Positions 13,654-21,528 of a DNA stretch of 64,000 bases are shown here, piece by piece. The DNA lies in NCBI RefSeq assembly GCF_002257705.1, contig NZ_LSLK01000103.1, positions 1 through 64,000 of the forward strand, in the 5' to 3' direction. Position 1 is the first letter of the stretch. Each line of letters opens with the position of its first letter. The notes under the pieces were generated by a model. The model was not told the DNA's origin. It was given only the letters and a program-made list of their open reading frames with translations, and did no database searches. The position numbers and the translations under genes are program-made. Source of the stretch: Sporomusa silvacetica DSM 10669. Lineage in GTDB: Bacteria; Bacillota; Negativicutes; Sporomusales; Sporomusaceae.

Positions 13654-14394
13654 ATGGACGATTATGTTAGGAATGCAAAAATATTGGTTGCAGGTGAACA
13701 AGGAATGGTTATTGATTTTGGCGGTGAGATCACTGTTAAAATTAATAGACTTGTTCAGCAGTTAGTAGAGGTTCTTAACAATTGGGAAATAGAGGGAATC
13801 GTAGAGGTTGTACCAACATACCGGTCAGTTATCGTTTACTTTGATCCATTACAGATCACTCGTGATGAGTTGATCCTCGGTATTAGACAATTTTTAACCC
13901 AACTAGGTAATGGGGAGATACAAGAGATTACACGAAGGGTGATTCACGTTCCCGTATGTTACGGAGGCGTCTTTGGCCCGGATATTGATTATGTAGTTCG
14001 CCGGACAAAATTATCGCTTGAAGAAGTCATTACCATTCATACCTCAAGAAAGTACTTGGTATACATGTTGGGATTTACTCCAGGATTTCCTTACTTAGGG
14101 GGGCTGGATGACAAACTGGTGGTACCGCGGTTAAAAAAAGTAAGAAGTAAAATTCCAACTGGTTCGGTGGGGATTGCTGGTAGACAAACCGGGTTTTACA
14201 CGGTTGAAAGTTCTGGCGAATGGCGATTAATCGGGCGCACACCGGTAAGGGCATTCTATTCGGAGAACCCTAATCCATTTTTGTTTGCCGCAGGCGATTA
14301 CTTACAATTCAGGTCAATATCTGTAGATGAATTTTTCAAAATATTCAGCAAGGTAGAAGCAGGTTCCTATAGTCCTGAGATCATGGCATTCTGA
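13654..14394 (+). CDS. pxpB: 5-oxoprolinase subunit B homologue (PxpB/KipI), first copy
   Basis: The 246-residue protein is a PxpB/KipI-type cyclophilin-like protein, with the family signature LGFTPGFPYLGGL (about residues 140-152), IPTGSVGIAG and WRLIGRTP. PxpB, with PxpC and PxpA, forms the ATP-dependent prokaryotic 5-oxoprolinase that opens pyroglutamate to glutamate. This copy has no adjacent pxpC; korDABC follows, and a second pxpB at 17415 is followed by pxpC. The two copies share the signature segments but differ in the N-terminal 60 residues. It may be an alternative subunit or a leftover of duplication. GAGGGG lies 9 nt before the ATG. Confidence 0.82.
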   Translation: MDDYVRNAKILVAGEQGMVIDFGGEITVKINRLVQQLVEVLNNWEIEGIVEVVPTYRSVIVYFDPLQITRDELILGIRQFLTQLGNGEIQEITRRVIHVPVCYGGVFGPDIDYVVRRTKLSLEEVITIHTSRKYLVYMLGFTPGFPYLGGLDDKLVVPRLKKVRSKIPTGSVGIAGRQTGFYTVESSGEWRLIGRTPVRAFYSENPNPFLFAAGDYLQFRSISVDEFFKIFSKVEAGSYSPEIMAF

Positions 14395-14448
14395 GAATAG
14401 AGAACTAGTAGGAGTATTGTGACCGCAGGCTTTTGTTTTCGCAGACAC

Positions 14449-14484
14449 GTAATACATTATACTGTATACATGATATTGTATTAC
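14449..14484. promoter_or_regulatory. GTAATACA...TGTATTAC palindrome upstream of korD
   Basis: Perfect 8-bp arms at 14449-14456 and 14477-14484 flank an inner TATAC-T-GTATA palindrome. It lies about 50 bp before the korD start in the gap between pxpB and korD, where the kor promoter should be. The layout suits a repressor of GntR/TetR type, but no regulator is assigned. Confidence 0.4.
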
Positions 14485-14536
14485 ATATCTGTGAAAATGA
14501 ATACTCTGATTTCATCACAAAGAGGAGGTGAAGATA

Positions 14537-14728
14537 ATGAAATTAAAAACGATTACTTCACATTGTAAAGGCTGTGGCATTTGTGTAGAGTTTTGTCCGA
14601 AAAAGGTTCTCGAATTAAATGAACTAGGTAAAGTGAATGTCACTTGTGAAGAGGATTGCGTTAGTTGTGGTCAATGTGAATTGCGCTGTCCAGACTATGC
14701 CATCTTCGTTAGAAAAAAAGTAATTTAG
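14537..14728 (+). CDS. korD: 2-oxoacid:ferredoxin oxidoreductase delta subunit (ferredoxin)
   Basis: The 63-residue protein is a 2[4Fe-4S] ferredoxin with two CxxCxxCxxxCP clusters (CKGCGICVEFCP and CVSCGQCELRCP). It passes electrons from the TPP-containing subunit to free ferredoxin. The ATG at 14537 is preceded by AGAGGAGG; the GTG at 14528 in frame overlaps that ribosome site. It is the first gene of the korDABC operon (14 bp before korA). Confidence 0.9.
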   Translation: MKLKTITSHCKGCGICVEFCPKKVLELNELGKVNVTCEEDCVSCGQCELRCPDYAIFVRKKVI

Positions 14729-14742
14729 GAGGGATCAATCCA

Positions 14743-15873
14743 ATGCCTAAAGCAGTATTAATGCAGGGCAACCAAGCTTGTGCCGAAGGTGCTATAATCG
14801 CGGGAGCACGTTTTTTTGCTGGCTACCCTATTACTCCTTCGACGGAAGTAGCTGAGTTGCTTGCCAAAAGATTTCCACAGGTCGGTGGTACCTTTATTCA
14901 AATGGAAGATGAGATTGCCGGTATGGCTGCCGTTATCGGTAGTTCTATCGCTGGAACTAAGTCTTTGACTGCAACTAGTGGTCCAGGCTTCTCGCTTAAA
15001 CAGGAACTCATCGGTTATGCATCCATAGCAGAAGTACCATGTGTCATTGTAAATGTTCAACGCACCGGTCCAAGCACAGGCCAACCAACGTCTCCTGCTC
15101 AGGGCGATGTTATGCAGGCTCGCTGGGGATCGCATGGTGACAGAGGGGTAATCGCGCTTAGTCCGTCAAGTGTCCCCGAAACGTTTACGCTTACAATCGA
15201 TGCCTTTAATCTGGCTGAAAAATATCGCACTCCTGTTGTTCTCCTTTTAGACGAAATAATTGGTCATATGCGGGAGAAGTTTGTAATGCCGGATAGTAAC
15301 CAGCAAATGATTATTAATCGAAAGAAACCAACACTTCCGCCTAGTGAATTTTTACCTTATAAACCAGATGAAGATGGTGTGCCGCCGATGCCGGCTTATG
15401 GTGATGGTTACCGTTTTCACACAACTGGTCTGGTTCATGATTACACTGGTTTTCCAACAGGCAGTAACGCTGTTACTGACGAGGTTATTGACCGGCTTCA
15501 TTCAAAAATCACGAAAAATATTGACGATATAGTGAAATACGAAGAATTCAATCTTGATGATGCTGAAATAGCCGTAGTTGCTTTTGGCGGTACTGCTCGC
15601 AGTGCTTATGCCGCAATTGAAAGTGCCCGGAAGCAGGGAGTTAGGGCTGGCCTATTCCGTCCGATTACGATCTGGCCGGCGCCAGAAAAGCAACTTTTAC
15701 GTTTGGCTGATAAAGTCAAGGCCATCATCGTAGCTGAAATGAATCATGGTCAATATATTAATGAGGTACGCCAGATTGTAAACGGCAAAACACAAGTTGT
15801 TTCTCTGGCAAAATGGAATAACGAGCCGATTACACCAAGCGAAATGCTTGCGGCTATCCAAGCAATCCGCTAA
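14743..15873 (+). CDS. korA: 2-oxoglutarate:ferredoxin oxidoreductase subunit alpha
   Basis: The 376-residue protein has the alpha-subunit start GYPITPSTE (residues 27-35), the pyrimidine-binding segment ATSGPGFSLKQE, and the IVNVQRTGPSTGQPT loop, with a C-terminal domain II ending in an AIQAIR tail. Together with KorB it converts 2-oxoglutarate and CoA to succinyl-CoA, CO2 and reduced ferredoxin. The specificity (2-oxoglutarate rather than a branched-chain or other 2-oxoacid) is inferred from the short alpha-subunit and the neighbouring glutamate and methylmalonyl-CoA genes. Confidence 0.88.
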   Translation: MPKAVLMQGNQACAEGAIIAGARFFAGYPITPSTEVAELLAKRFPQVGGTFIQMEDEIAGMAAVIGSSIAGTKSLTATSGPGFSLKQELIGYASIAEVPCVIVNVQRTGPSTGQPTSPAQGDVMQARWGSHGDRGVIALSPSSVPETFTLTIDAFNLAEKYRTPVVLLLDEIIGHMREKFVMPDSNQQMIINRKKPTLPPSEFLPYKPDEDGVPPMPAYGDGYRFHTTGLVHDYTGFPTGSNAVTDEVIDRLHSKITKNIDDIVKYEEFNLDDAEIAVVAFGGTARSAYAAIESARKQGVRAGLFRPITIWPAPEKQLLRLADKVKAIIVAEMNHGQYINEVRQIVNGKTQVVSLAKWNNEPITPSEMLAAIQAIR

Positions 15874-15887
15874 GGGGGAAGAAGATC

Positions 15888-16706
15888 ATGGAAAATTTGT
15901 TAGCGAAATATTTTCGACCGAAATTGCCGCATATTTGGTGTCCGGGTTGTGGTAATGGTATTGTTACGGCATGTGTTGCCAGAGCAATTGATAAACTGCA
16001 GCTTGATCAGGATAAGACGGCAATTATATCAGGCATTGGCTGCTCGTCCCGTGCATCGGGATATCTAAATTTTGATACTGTACATACTGCACATGGACGG
16101 GCCATTCCCTTTGCAACCGGCGTCAAACTGACTAAACCTGAGCACAACGTAATCGTGCTTACTGGAGATGGCGATGCTACTGCCATTGGCGGCAATCACT
16201 TCATTCACGCTGCTCGCCGCAATATCAATCTTACTGTTGTTGTTTATAATAACAACATTTACGGCATGACAGGCGGTCAGTTCTCGCCGTTGACACCACA
16301 TATGAGTATGGCAACCACTGCTCCCTATGGCAATGTTGACAGGCCATTTGATATGTATGAATTGGCCAAAGGAGCTGGGGCTACTTTTATTGCCAGAGCA
16401 ACGACATACCATGCAAACCTGCTCACTGACCTCATTGCTAAGGCAATCAGTCATAAGGGATTTGCTCTTGTTGAAGCAATTTCTGCGTGTCCAATCTCTT
16501 TTGGACGGCAAAACAAAATGGGCGGTCCAGCCAAAATGATGAAGTGGCAGCGAGATCATGCTGTTATGGTAGAGGCAATGGCAAAGATGGATCAGACCCA
16601 ACTTGAGGGAAAATTCCCAATTGGCGTATTGTACCAGGGCGAAGGTCAGGAATATGTGACTGAGTACCAGAAGGTAATTCAGCGGGCAATGGGGAGTGAT
16701 AAGTAA
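15888..16706 (+). CDS. korB: 2-oxoglutarate:ferredoxin oxidoreductase subunit beta (TPP-binding)
   Basis: The 272-residue protein has the TPP-binding signature: CPGCGNG (18-24), LTGDGDA and NNNIYGMTGGQ. Cysteines at residues 18, 21 and near 200 (SACPISFG) are those that ligate the proximal [4Fe-4S] cluster in related enzymes. AGGGGGAA lies before the ATG. The gene is 14 bp after korA and its stop lies 1 bp before korC, a tight operon. Confidence 0.9.
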   Translation: MENLLAKYFRPKLPHIWCPGCGNGIVTACVARAIDKLQLDQDKTAIISGIGCSSRASGYLNFDTVHTAHGRAIPFATGVKLTKPEHNVIVLTGDGDATAIGGNHFIHAARRNINLTVVVYNNNIYGMTGGQFSPLTPHMSMATTAPYGNVDRPFDMYELAKGAGATFIARATTYHANLLTDLIAKAISHKGFALVEAISACPISFGRQNKMGGPAKMMKWQRDHAVMVEAMAKMDQTQLEGKFPIGVLYQGEGQEYVTEYQKVIQRAMGSDK

Positions 16707-16707
16707 T

Positions 16708-17232
16708 ATGATGGAATTTCGGTTAAGCGGTTCTGGCGGACAGGGGCTGATTTTGGCCGGTATTATTTTGGCGGAAGCAGCTATTAGCGACGGTAAGGAA
16801 GCGGTGCAGTCGCAGTCTTACGGGCCGGAGGCCCGTGGCGGCTCAAGTAAATCAGAAGTTATTATCAGTGATAAAACGATTTATTATCCCAAAGTGGAAA
16901 AACCTGATTTTTTGCTGGCTATGACGCAGGAGGCGCTTGCTAAATATAGCGTCGATCTTAGCCAAGATAGCATTCTCGTTGTTGACAGTACCTTTGTAAA
17001 AGCAGTACCTGCTCAATTTAAAAAGGTGTATTCGGTACCAATTACACAGATGGCCAAAGAAGAGCTCGGGCGCGAGTTGTTTGCCAATATCATTGCGTTA
17101 GGAATCGTAGCTAAGCTTACCAAGGCTGTAAGCCTAAAAGCATTGGAGCAAGCTGTGCTGGCACGCGTACCAAAAGGAACAGAACAGACTAATAAACAGG
17201 CATTAGAGTTAGGTATTGCTTCTATAAAGTAG
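16708..17232 (+). CDS. korC: 2-oxoglutarate:ferredoxin oxidoreductase subunit gamma
   Basis: The 174-residue protein starts MMEFRLSGSGGQGLILAGII, the gamma-subunit hallmark, followed by QSYGPEARGG, which contacts CoA and the interface. The start at 16708 leaves 1 bp after the korB stop, with GGGGAG 11 nt upstream. It completes the four-subunit enzyme. A hairpin downstream at 17310-17345 (CGCACA...TGTGCG) probably terminates the operon. Confidence 0.9.
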   Translation: MMEFRLSGSGGQGLILAGIILAEAAISDGKEAVQSQSYGPEARGGSSKSEVIISDKTIYYPKVEKPDFLLAMTQEALAKYSVDLSQDSILVVDSTFVKAVPAQFKKVYSVPITQMAKEELGRELFANIIALGIVAKLTKAVSLKALEQAVLARVPKGTEQTNKQALELGIASIK

Positions 17233-17309
17233 GAGCATGTTCAAGGCAGGAAAAAGGCGTTTTTCCCTGATAAATATTGTACGTCGTTTTGAGCCGTATG
17301 ATGGAAGGA

Positions 17310-17345
17310 CGCACAGGGTTGTATAAGTATCCTTGTGCGTTTCCT
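17310..17345 (+). terminator. Probable terminator after korDABC
   Basis: CGCACAGGG...CCTTGTGCG stem with TTTCC after it; weak T tract. Confidence 0.45.
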
Positions 17346-17414
17346 GATATGGCCGTTAGTATAATACAATATCTAAATTGGGGCCGCAATATATACTAGG
17401 AAGTTGGTGAAAGG

Positions 17415-18161
17415 ATGAATGGCGTAGAGGTATTCCATGCGGGCGAGCAAGGGTTGGTTGTGGAATTTGGTAAGGACGTTAACCAAACAATCAACAGTAA
17501 GGTTCATAAGCTGGCAAAAGGATTAATAGCCAAAGCCAACAAGGCAATTTTTGAAATTGTGCCAACCTATCGGTCATTGCTTATTTATTTTGATCCACTT
17601 AGTATGACGCGAGCAGAATTGATTACAAAGATCGAGAAATTGCTGATATCTGAGAACCAGGCACTGCAATCGGGGGAGGAAAAGGAAGCAGCTAATATCG
17701 TCCATATTCCCGTTTGTTATCAGGGTGAGTTTGCCCCTGACTTAGAGTTTGTAGCAGAGTACAACGGAATTTCTGCTGATGAAGTTGTGGATATCCATTC
17801 GTCCACTCCTTATCTGGTATACATGCTTGGATTTACACCAGGATTTCCTTATCTTGGGGGCATGTCACCCAAGATAGCTGCACCGCGTTTGGACAAGCCC
17901 AGAGTACAAATTCCAGCCGGATCTGTTGGGATTGCAGGCAGTCAAACAGGTTTTTATCCTATTGAGAGCCCAGGAGGGTGGCGTCTGATTGGGCGTACAC
18001 CAATTAAAGCCTTTAATCCAGCTGTTGCGAATCCGTTCTTATTTGCCGCAGGTGATTATTTGCAGTTTAAACCTATATCTGTAGATGAATTTCGCCAAAT
18101 CGGTAAACAGGTGGATGCAGGTACCTATAGTCCTGAGGTTACGGAATTGCAGAGGGGGTGA
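17415..18161 (+). CDS. pxpB: 5-oxoprolinase subunit B (PxpB), second copy
   Basis: The 248-residue protein carries LGFTPGFPYLGGM, IPAGSVGIAG and GGWRLIGRTP, diagnostic for PxpB/KipI. Unlike the copy at 13654 it is followed immediately by pxpC (4-bp gap), so this is the operational subunit set. A TGGTGAAAGG ribosome site precedes the ATG. With PxpC it catalyses the ATP-dependent phosphorylation/opening step in 5-oxoproline hydrolysis. Confidence 0.9.
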   Translation: MNGVEVFHAGEQGLVVEFGKDVNQTINSKVHKLAKGLIAKANKAIFEIVPTYRSLLIYFDPLSMTRAELITKIEKLLISENQALQSGEEKEAANIVHIPVCYQGEFAPDLEFVAEYNGISADEVVDIHSSTPYLVYMLGFTPGFPYLGGMSPKIAAPRLDKPRVQIPAGSVGIAGSQTGFYPIESPGGWRLIGRTPIKAFNPAVANPFLFAAGDYLQFKPISVDEFRQIGKQVDAGTYSPEVTELQRG

Positions 18162-18165
18162 CGAT

Positions 18166-19191
18166 GTGTTTACAACAATAAACCCAGGTTTTTTTTCAAC
18201 AATTCAGGATGGCGGACGTTGGGGATACCAAGCCTATGGAATGCCGGTGGCGGGAGCAATGGATCGCTATGCTTATCGGGTGGCAAATTTATTAGTTGGC
18301 AATAAAGAGAATGCTGCTGCTATTGAAATGACGATACTTGGTGCCTCCTTTAAATTTGATGAGAGTCAGCTTGTTGCCCTTTGTGGTGCTGATATGCAAG
18401 CAAAGTTGGATGGTGTAAGTGTTAAAAACTGGTCTGCCTTTATTGTACAAAAAGGCAGCGAACTTAAGCTTGAGTATGCTGTGACAGGCTGTAGAGCCTA
18501 CCTTGCGGTTCGCGGCGGAATTGATGTACCTAGTGTATTAGGTAGCCGTTCTACTTATACACGCGCGAAAGTTGGTGGTTTGGAAGGCAGAGCTCTTTGT
18601 CAAGGCGATGTATTGAATGTCGGAATCGACAACGGAGCCGAGATTCAGGCGGGAAATCTGAAGGCAGAGTATGTTCCCCAGTACGCACAAAGCATACTAT
18701 TACGCATTCTTTTAGGGCCGCAGGATGATATGTTTACAGCAGAAGCGATAGCAACCATGTTGAAAAGCGAATATGTAATTACCGATGAGGCTGACCGTAT
18801 GGGGTACCGGTTGGTAGGTCCTAAAATTGCACATATTGACAAAGCCGATATTGTCTCCGACGCGTTGCCCTTCGGTGCTATTCAAGTACCTGCGCATGGT
18901 ATGCCGATTATCATGATGGCCGACCGTCAAACAACAGGTGGATATGCCAAAATAGGCGCAGTAATCGGTCCGGATTTGTCAAAGTTGGCGCAAGCCAAGC
19001 CCGGTGATGAAGTTTGTTTCCGGTTATGTTCGGAAGAAGAAGCAGTAAACGCATTACGGGCAGAGCAGCAATCTTACGAGAATATTGCCCGCAGTATTCA
19101 GCCACAGAACCTATTTCCCGAAAATGTCCGGCAATTTAACATTGTTATCGAGAACCAGGGGTATACAGTTCAAGTAGAAGAGTACAAGTAA
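18166..19191 (+). CDS. pxpC: 5-oxoprolinase subunit C (PxpC/KipA)
   Basis: The 341-residue protein starts with the GTG at 18166 (AGAGGGGG 7 nt before); longer frames overlap pxpB and have no ribosome site. The N-terminus has PGFFSTIQDGGRWGYQAYGM and the centre has RGGIDVPSVLGSRSTY, both conserved in the allophanate-hydrolase-subunit-2/KipA family. Near residue 245 it has the ADRMGYRL segment. It works as a complex with PxpB and PxpA. Length is normal for the family. Confidence 0.92.
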   Translation: MFTTINPGFFSTIQDGGRWGYQAYGMPVAGAMDRYAYRVANLLVGNKENAAAIEMTILGASFKFDESQLVALCGADMQAKLDGVSVKNWSAFIVQKGSELKLEYAVTGCRAYLAVRGGIDVPSVLGSRSTYTRAKVGGLEGRALCQGDVLNVGIDNGAEIQAGNLKAEYVPQYAQSILLRILLGPQDDMFTAEAIATMLKSEYVITDEADRMGYRLVGPKIAHIDKADIVSDALPFGAIQVPAHGMPIIMMADRQTTGGYAKIGAVIGPDLSKLAQAKPGDEVCFRLCSEEEAVNALRAEQQSYENIARSIQPQNLFPENVRQFNIVIENQGYTVQVEEYK

Positions 19192-19243
19192 CAGTGCTTG
19201 ATCTGCTTTGGATTATGGTACTGTAAAGAGAGGGGAGTTATGC

Positions 19244-20035
19244 ATGGAGAACTTAGGTTGTATGAATCCCAAAGATGTTAGAAGCTTAATCCGGAAAAAC
19301 CAGTTAGTGAGGCCGACTGCCGGTATAGCGCAGGGCTATACTCAGGCCAATTTAGCTATTTTGCCCAAAGAAGTGGCATATGATTTCTTGCTATTTGCTC
19401 AACGTAATCCTAAGCCCTGTCCGATTCTTGATGTAACAGAGTTAGGTTCACCTGAACCTAAGCTGGCCGCACCAGGAGCAGATTTGCGTTACGATATACC
19501 TAAATACCGGATATATAAAAAGGGTCAATTATATAAAGAAGTACTCGACATAGAGAAATATTGGAATAACGATTTAGTAGCTTTTTTGCTGGGATGTAGC
19601 TTTACTTTTGAAACGCCGATGATAAGAAACGGGATACCTGTGCGACATATTGAAGAAAACTGCAATGTTCCGATGTACATTACTACTATTGAATGTAACC
19701 CGGCAGGAATTTTCTCCGGCCCTGTTGTTGCGAGTATGCGCCCGATTCCTGCAGAACTAGTGGTCCGTGCCACTCAGGTAACATCCCGCTTTCCTGCTGT
19801 CCATGGCGCTCCCATCCATATTGGTTCTCCGGAAAGTATTGGTATAAGAGATATTAACAAACCGGATTTTGGTGATGCGGTGACGATAAACGAGGGCGAA
19901 GTCCCGGTATTTTGGGCTTGCGGCGTTACTCCCCAAGCAGTGGCGATGAGGGTAAAACCTGATTTGATGATTACTCATGCTCCAGGCTATATGTTCATCT
20001 GCGACACTCGTGATGAAGACTTATCGGTATTTTAA
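19244..20035 (+). CDS. DUF1445 putative hydro-lyase / D-glutamate cyclase-like (YcsI)
   Basis: The 263-residue protein matches YcsI/DUF1445: MNPKDVRSLIR, GYTQANLAILP, DLRYDIPKYR, FLLGCSFTFE and an ending APGYMFICD. The family includes D-glutamate cyclase (D-glutamate to D-5-oxoproline), and ycsI lies in the Bacillus subtilis pxp/kip locus. It could feed 5-oxoproline into PxpABC or salvage D-glutamate. The ATG at 19244 (AGAGGGGAG upstream) aligns best. Confidence 0.85.
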   Translation: MENLGCMNPKDVRSLIRKNQLVRPTAGIAQGYTQANLAILPKEVAYDFLLFAQRNPKPCPILDVTELGSPEPKLAAPGADLRYDIPKYRIYKKGQLYKEVLDIEKYWNNDLVAFLLGCSFTFETPMIRNGIPVRHIEENCNVPMYITTIECNPAGIFSGPVVASMRPIPAELVVRATQVTSRFPAVHGAPIHIGSPESIGIRDINKPDFGDAVTINEGEVPVFWACGVTPQAVAMRVKPDLMITHAPGYMFICDTRDEDLSVF

Positions 20036-20097
20036 GTAAACGCGTCAGTAAATCCTGATGCCGATATTGGTTATCCTTTTCTTAATCTATCTCTCCC

Positions 20098-20226
20098 ATG
20101 GTTATCGGATATTTTGCAGGAATTTATGGTATGGGATCAGCACTGGGGTTAACTTCACTTGCCTATATACTTGCAGGAGCTACTATTTTCCTCATCCCGG
20201 AATCAAAAGGAAGAGAACTTGAATAG
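20098..20226 (+). pseudogene. C-terminal remnant of an MFS transporter
   Basis: The frame reads MVIGYFAGIYGMGSALGLTS, then LAYILAGATIFLIPE and SKGRELE: the last two membrane helices and the PESKGRELE tail of a sugar/metabolite MFS permease. The rest is missing and no ribosome site precedes it. Probably a lost transporter gene of the 5-oxoproline operon, its job perhaps taken by the NRAMP-like protein at 23518. Confidence 0.7.
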
Positions 20227-20265
20227 TTAGCTTCTTTAAAAAAGTTCTATTAGGAGGTCGTTAGT

Positions 20266-21024
20266 ATGCGGATTGACTTAAATTGTGATATGGGAGAAAG
20301 TTTTGGGGTTTATACTCTTGGCCATGATGAAACGGCCATGCCTTATGTTACTTCAATTAATGTAGCATGCGGTTTTCACGCATCTGATCCGAATAATATT
20401 GTTAAGACGATCAAAAAAGCCAAAAGACATAATCTGGCTATTGGGGCTCACCCTTCTTTTCCCGATTTAGTTGGTTTTGGCAGGCGGGCAATGGCGGCAT
20501 CGCATGAAGAGATATACGCAGATGTGGTTTATCAAATTGGTGCCTTAATGGGAATTTGCAAAACAGAAGGTCTTACGTTGCAGCATGTTAAACCTCATGG
20601 GGCGCTTTATAATATGGCGGAAAAGGATAGTAAGGTGGCTGCAGCTATTGCCAAGGCCATAAAAGATGTAGACCCGAATCTTTTCATGATTTGTTCATGT
20701 GGCTCCATGATGGTTCAAGGCGCGCAAAATGTGGGAGTCAAATACGTTGAAGAAGCCTTCGCTGACAGGGCATACACGCAAGAAGGCACATTGGTCTCAC
20801 GGCGTGAGCAGGGAGCGGTTATCCATGATCCACAAGTGGTTGCTGCTAGAGTGCTTACTATGATTACGACCGGGAAAGTACAAACAATTGATGGTTTTGC
20901 GGTGGCCTTAAAACCACAGACTATTTGTGTACATGGTGATACTCCCGGAGCAATTGATATGATCAAGGCAATTAGAACAAGTGTAGTTCAGGAAGGAATC
21001 GAAGTTAGACCGTTTAGCGTCTAA
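20266..21024 (+). CDS. pxpA: 5-oxoprolinase subunit A (PxpA, LamB/YcsF)
   Basis: The 252-residue protein has the LamB/YcsF signatures: MRIDLNCDMGESFG, NVACGFHASDP, GAHPSFPDLVGFGRR, HVKPHGALYN and ICVHGDTPGA. It has a polysaccharide-deacetylase-like barrel, and carries out the hydrolysis step with PxpBC to form L-glutamate. TTAGGAGG precedes the ATG. It is separated from pxpBC only by the DUF1445 gene and the MFS remnant. Confidence 0.93.
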   Translation: MRIDLNCDMGESFGVYTLGHDETAMPYVTSINVACGFHASDPNNIVKTIKKAKRHNLAIGAHPSFPDLVGFGRRAMAASHEEIYADVVYQIGALMGICKTEGLTLQHVKPHGALYNMAEKDSKVAAAIAKAIKDVDPNLFMICSCGSMMVQGAQNVGVKYVEEAFADRAYTQEGTLVSRREQGAVIHDPQVVAARVLTMITTGKVQTIDGFAVALKPQTICVHGDTPGAIDMIKAIRTSVVQEGIEVRPFSV

Positions 21025-21061
21025 AAGATAGTTGAAGGGTCAATATATTGAGGTGCAATTT

Positions 21062-21409
21062 ATGCAAGCCATAAACTTTACTTTGCCCGAATCTTATAAC
21101 GCTTTACAAGCGCGTAATACGGTATGTACGATTCGTTATGGAGATATAACAGAACGATATAGTGAGGGGCAGGTCATAAATATTACCTTTGGCGATACTT
21201 ATAAAAAAAAGAAAAAAGTATTTACTGCTTATATTGATAAAGTGCTGGTAAAACCCATTAGATTGCTAACTGGACGGGAACTAAATGGGGAAAATCATAA
21301 GCTGAACACCAATGAAGAATTTCTTGCCTGGTATCGTAGTACTTTTAAAAAACCAATGAATAGATCGGATGTTGTCACGGTTATCTATTTTTCTGAAATT
21401 ATCGGATAA
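21062..21409 (+). CDS. Hypothetical protein, ASCH/PUA-like
   Basis: The 115-residue product starts at the ATG at 21062 (TTGAGGTG 7 nt upstream). It has a beta-rich middle (CTIRYGDITERYSEGQVINI, then a lysine-rich KKKKKVFTAYIDKVLVKP segment), which resembles ASCH/PUA-like domains that bind RNA or modified nucleosides. The similarity is by pattern only. It lies 37 bp after pxpA in the same direction. Confidence 0.5.
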   Translation: MQAINFTLPESYNALQARNTVCTIRYGDITERYSEGQVINITFGDTYKKKKKVFTAYIDKVLVKPIRLLTGRELNGENHKLNTNEEFLAWYRSTFKKPMNRSDVVTVIYFSEIIG

Positions 21410-21528
21410 CCATAGCGAAGTTTTGCAAAAAAAAACAGAAAATAGGGACAACTGGTGTCTACTAACTGAAAATTCTCTTTTCAACGTCAGATGCAACATC
21501 GATTAGTTACTTTAAAGGAGAACGAAAA

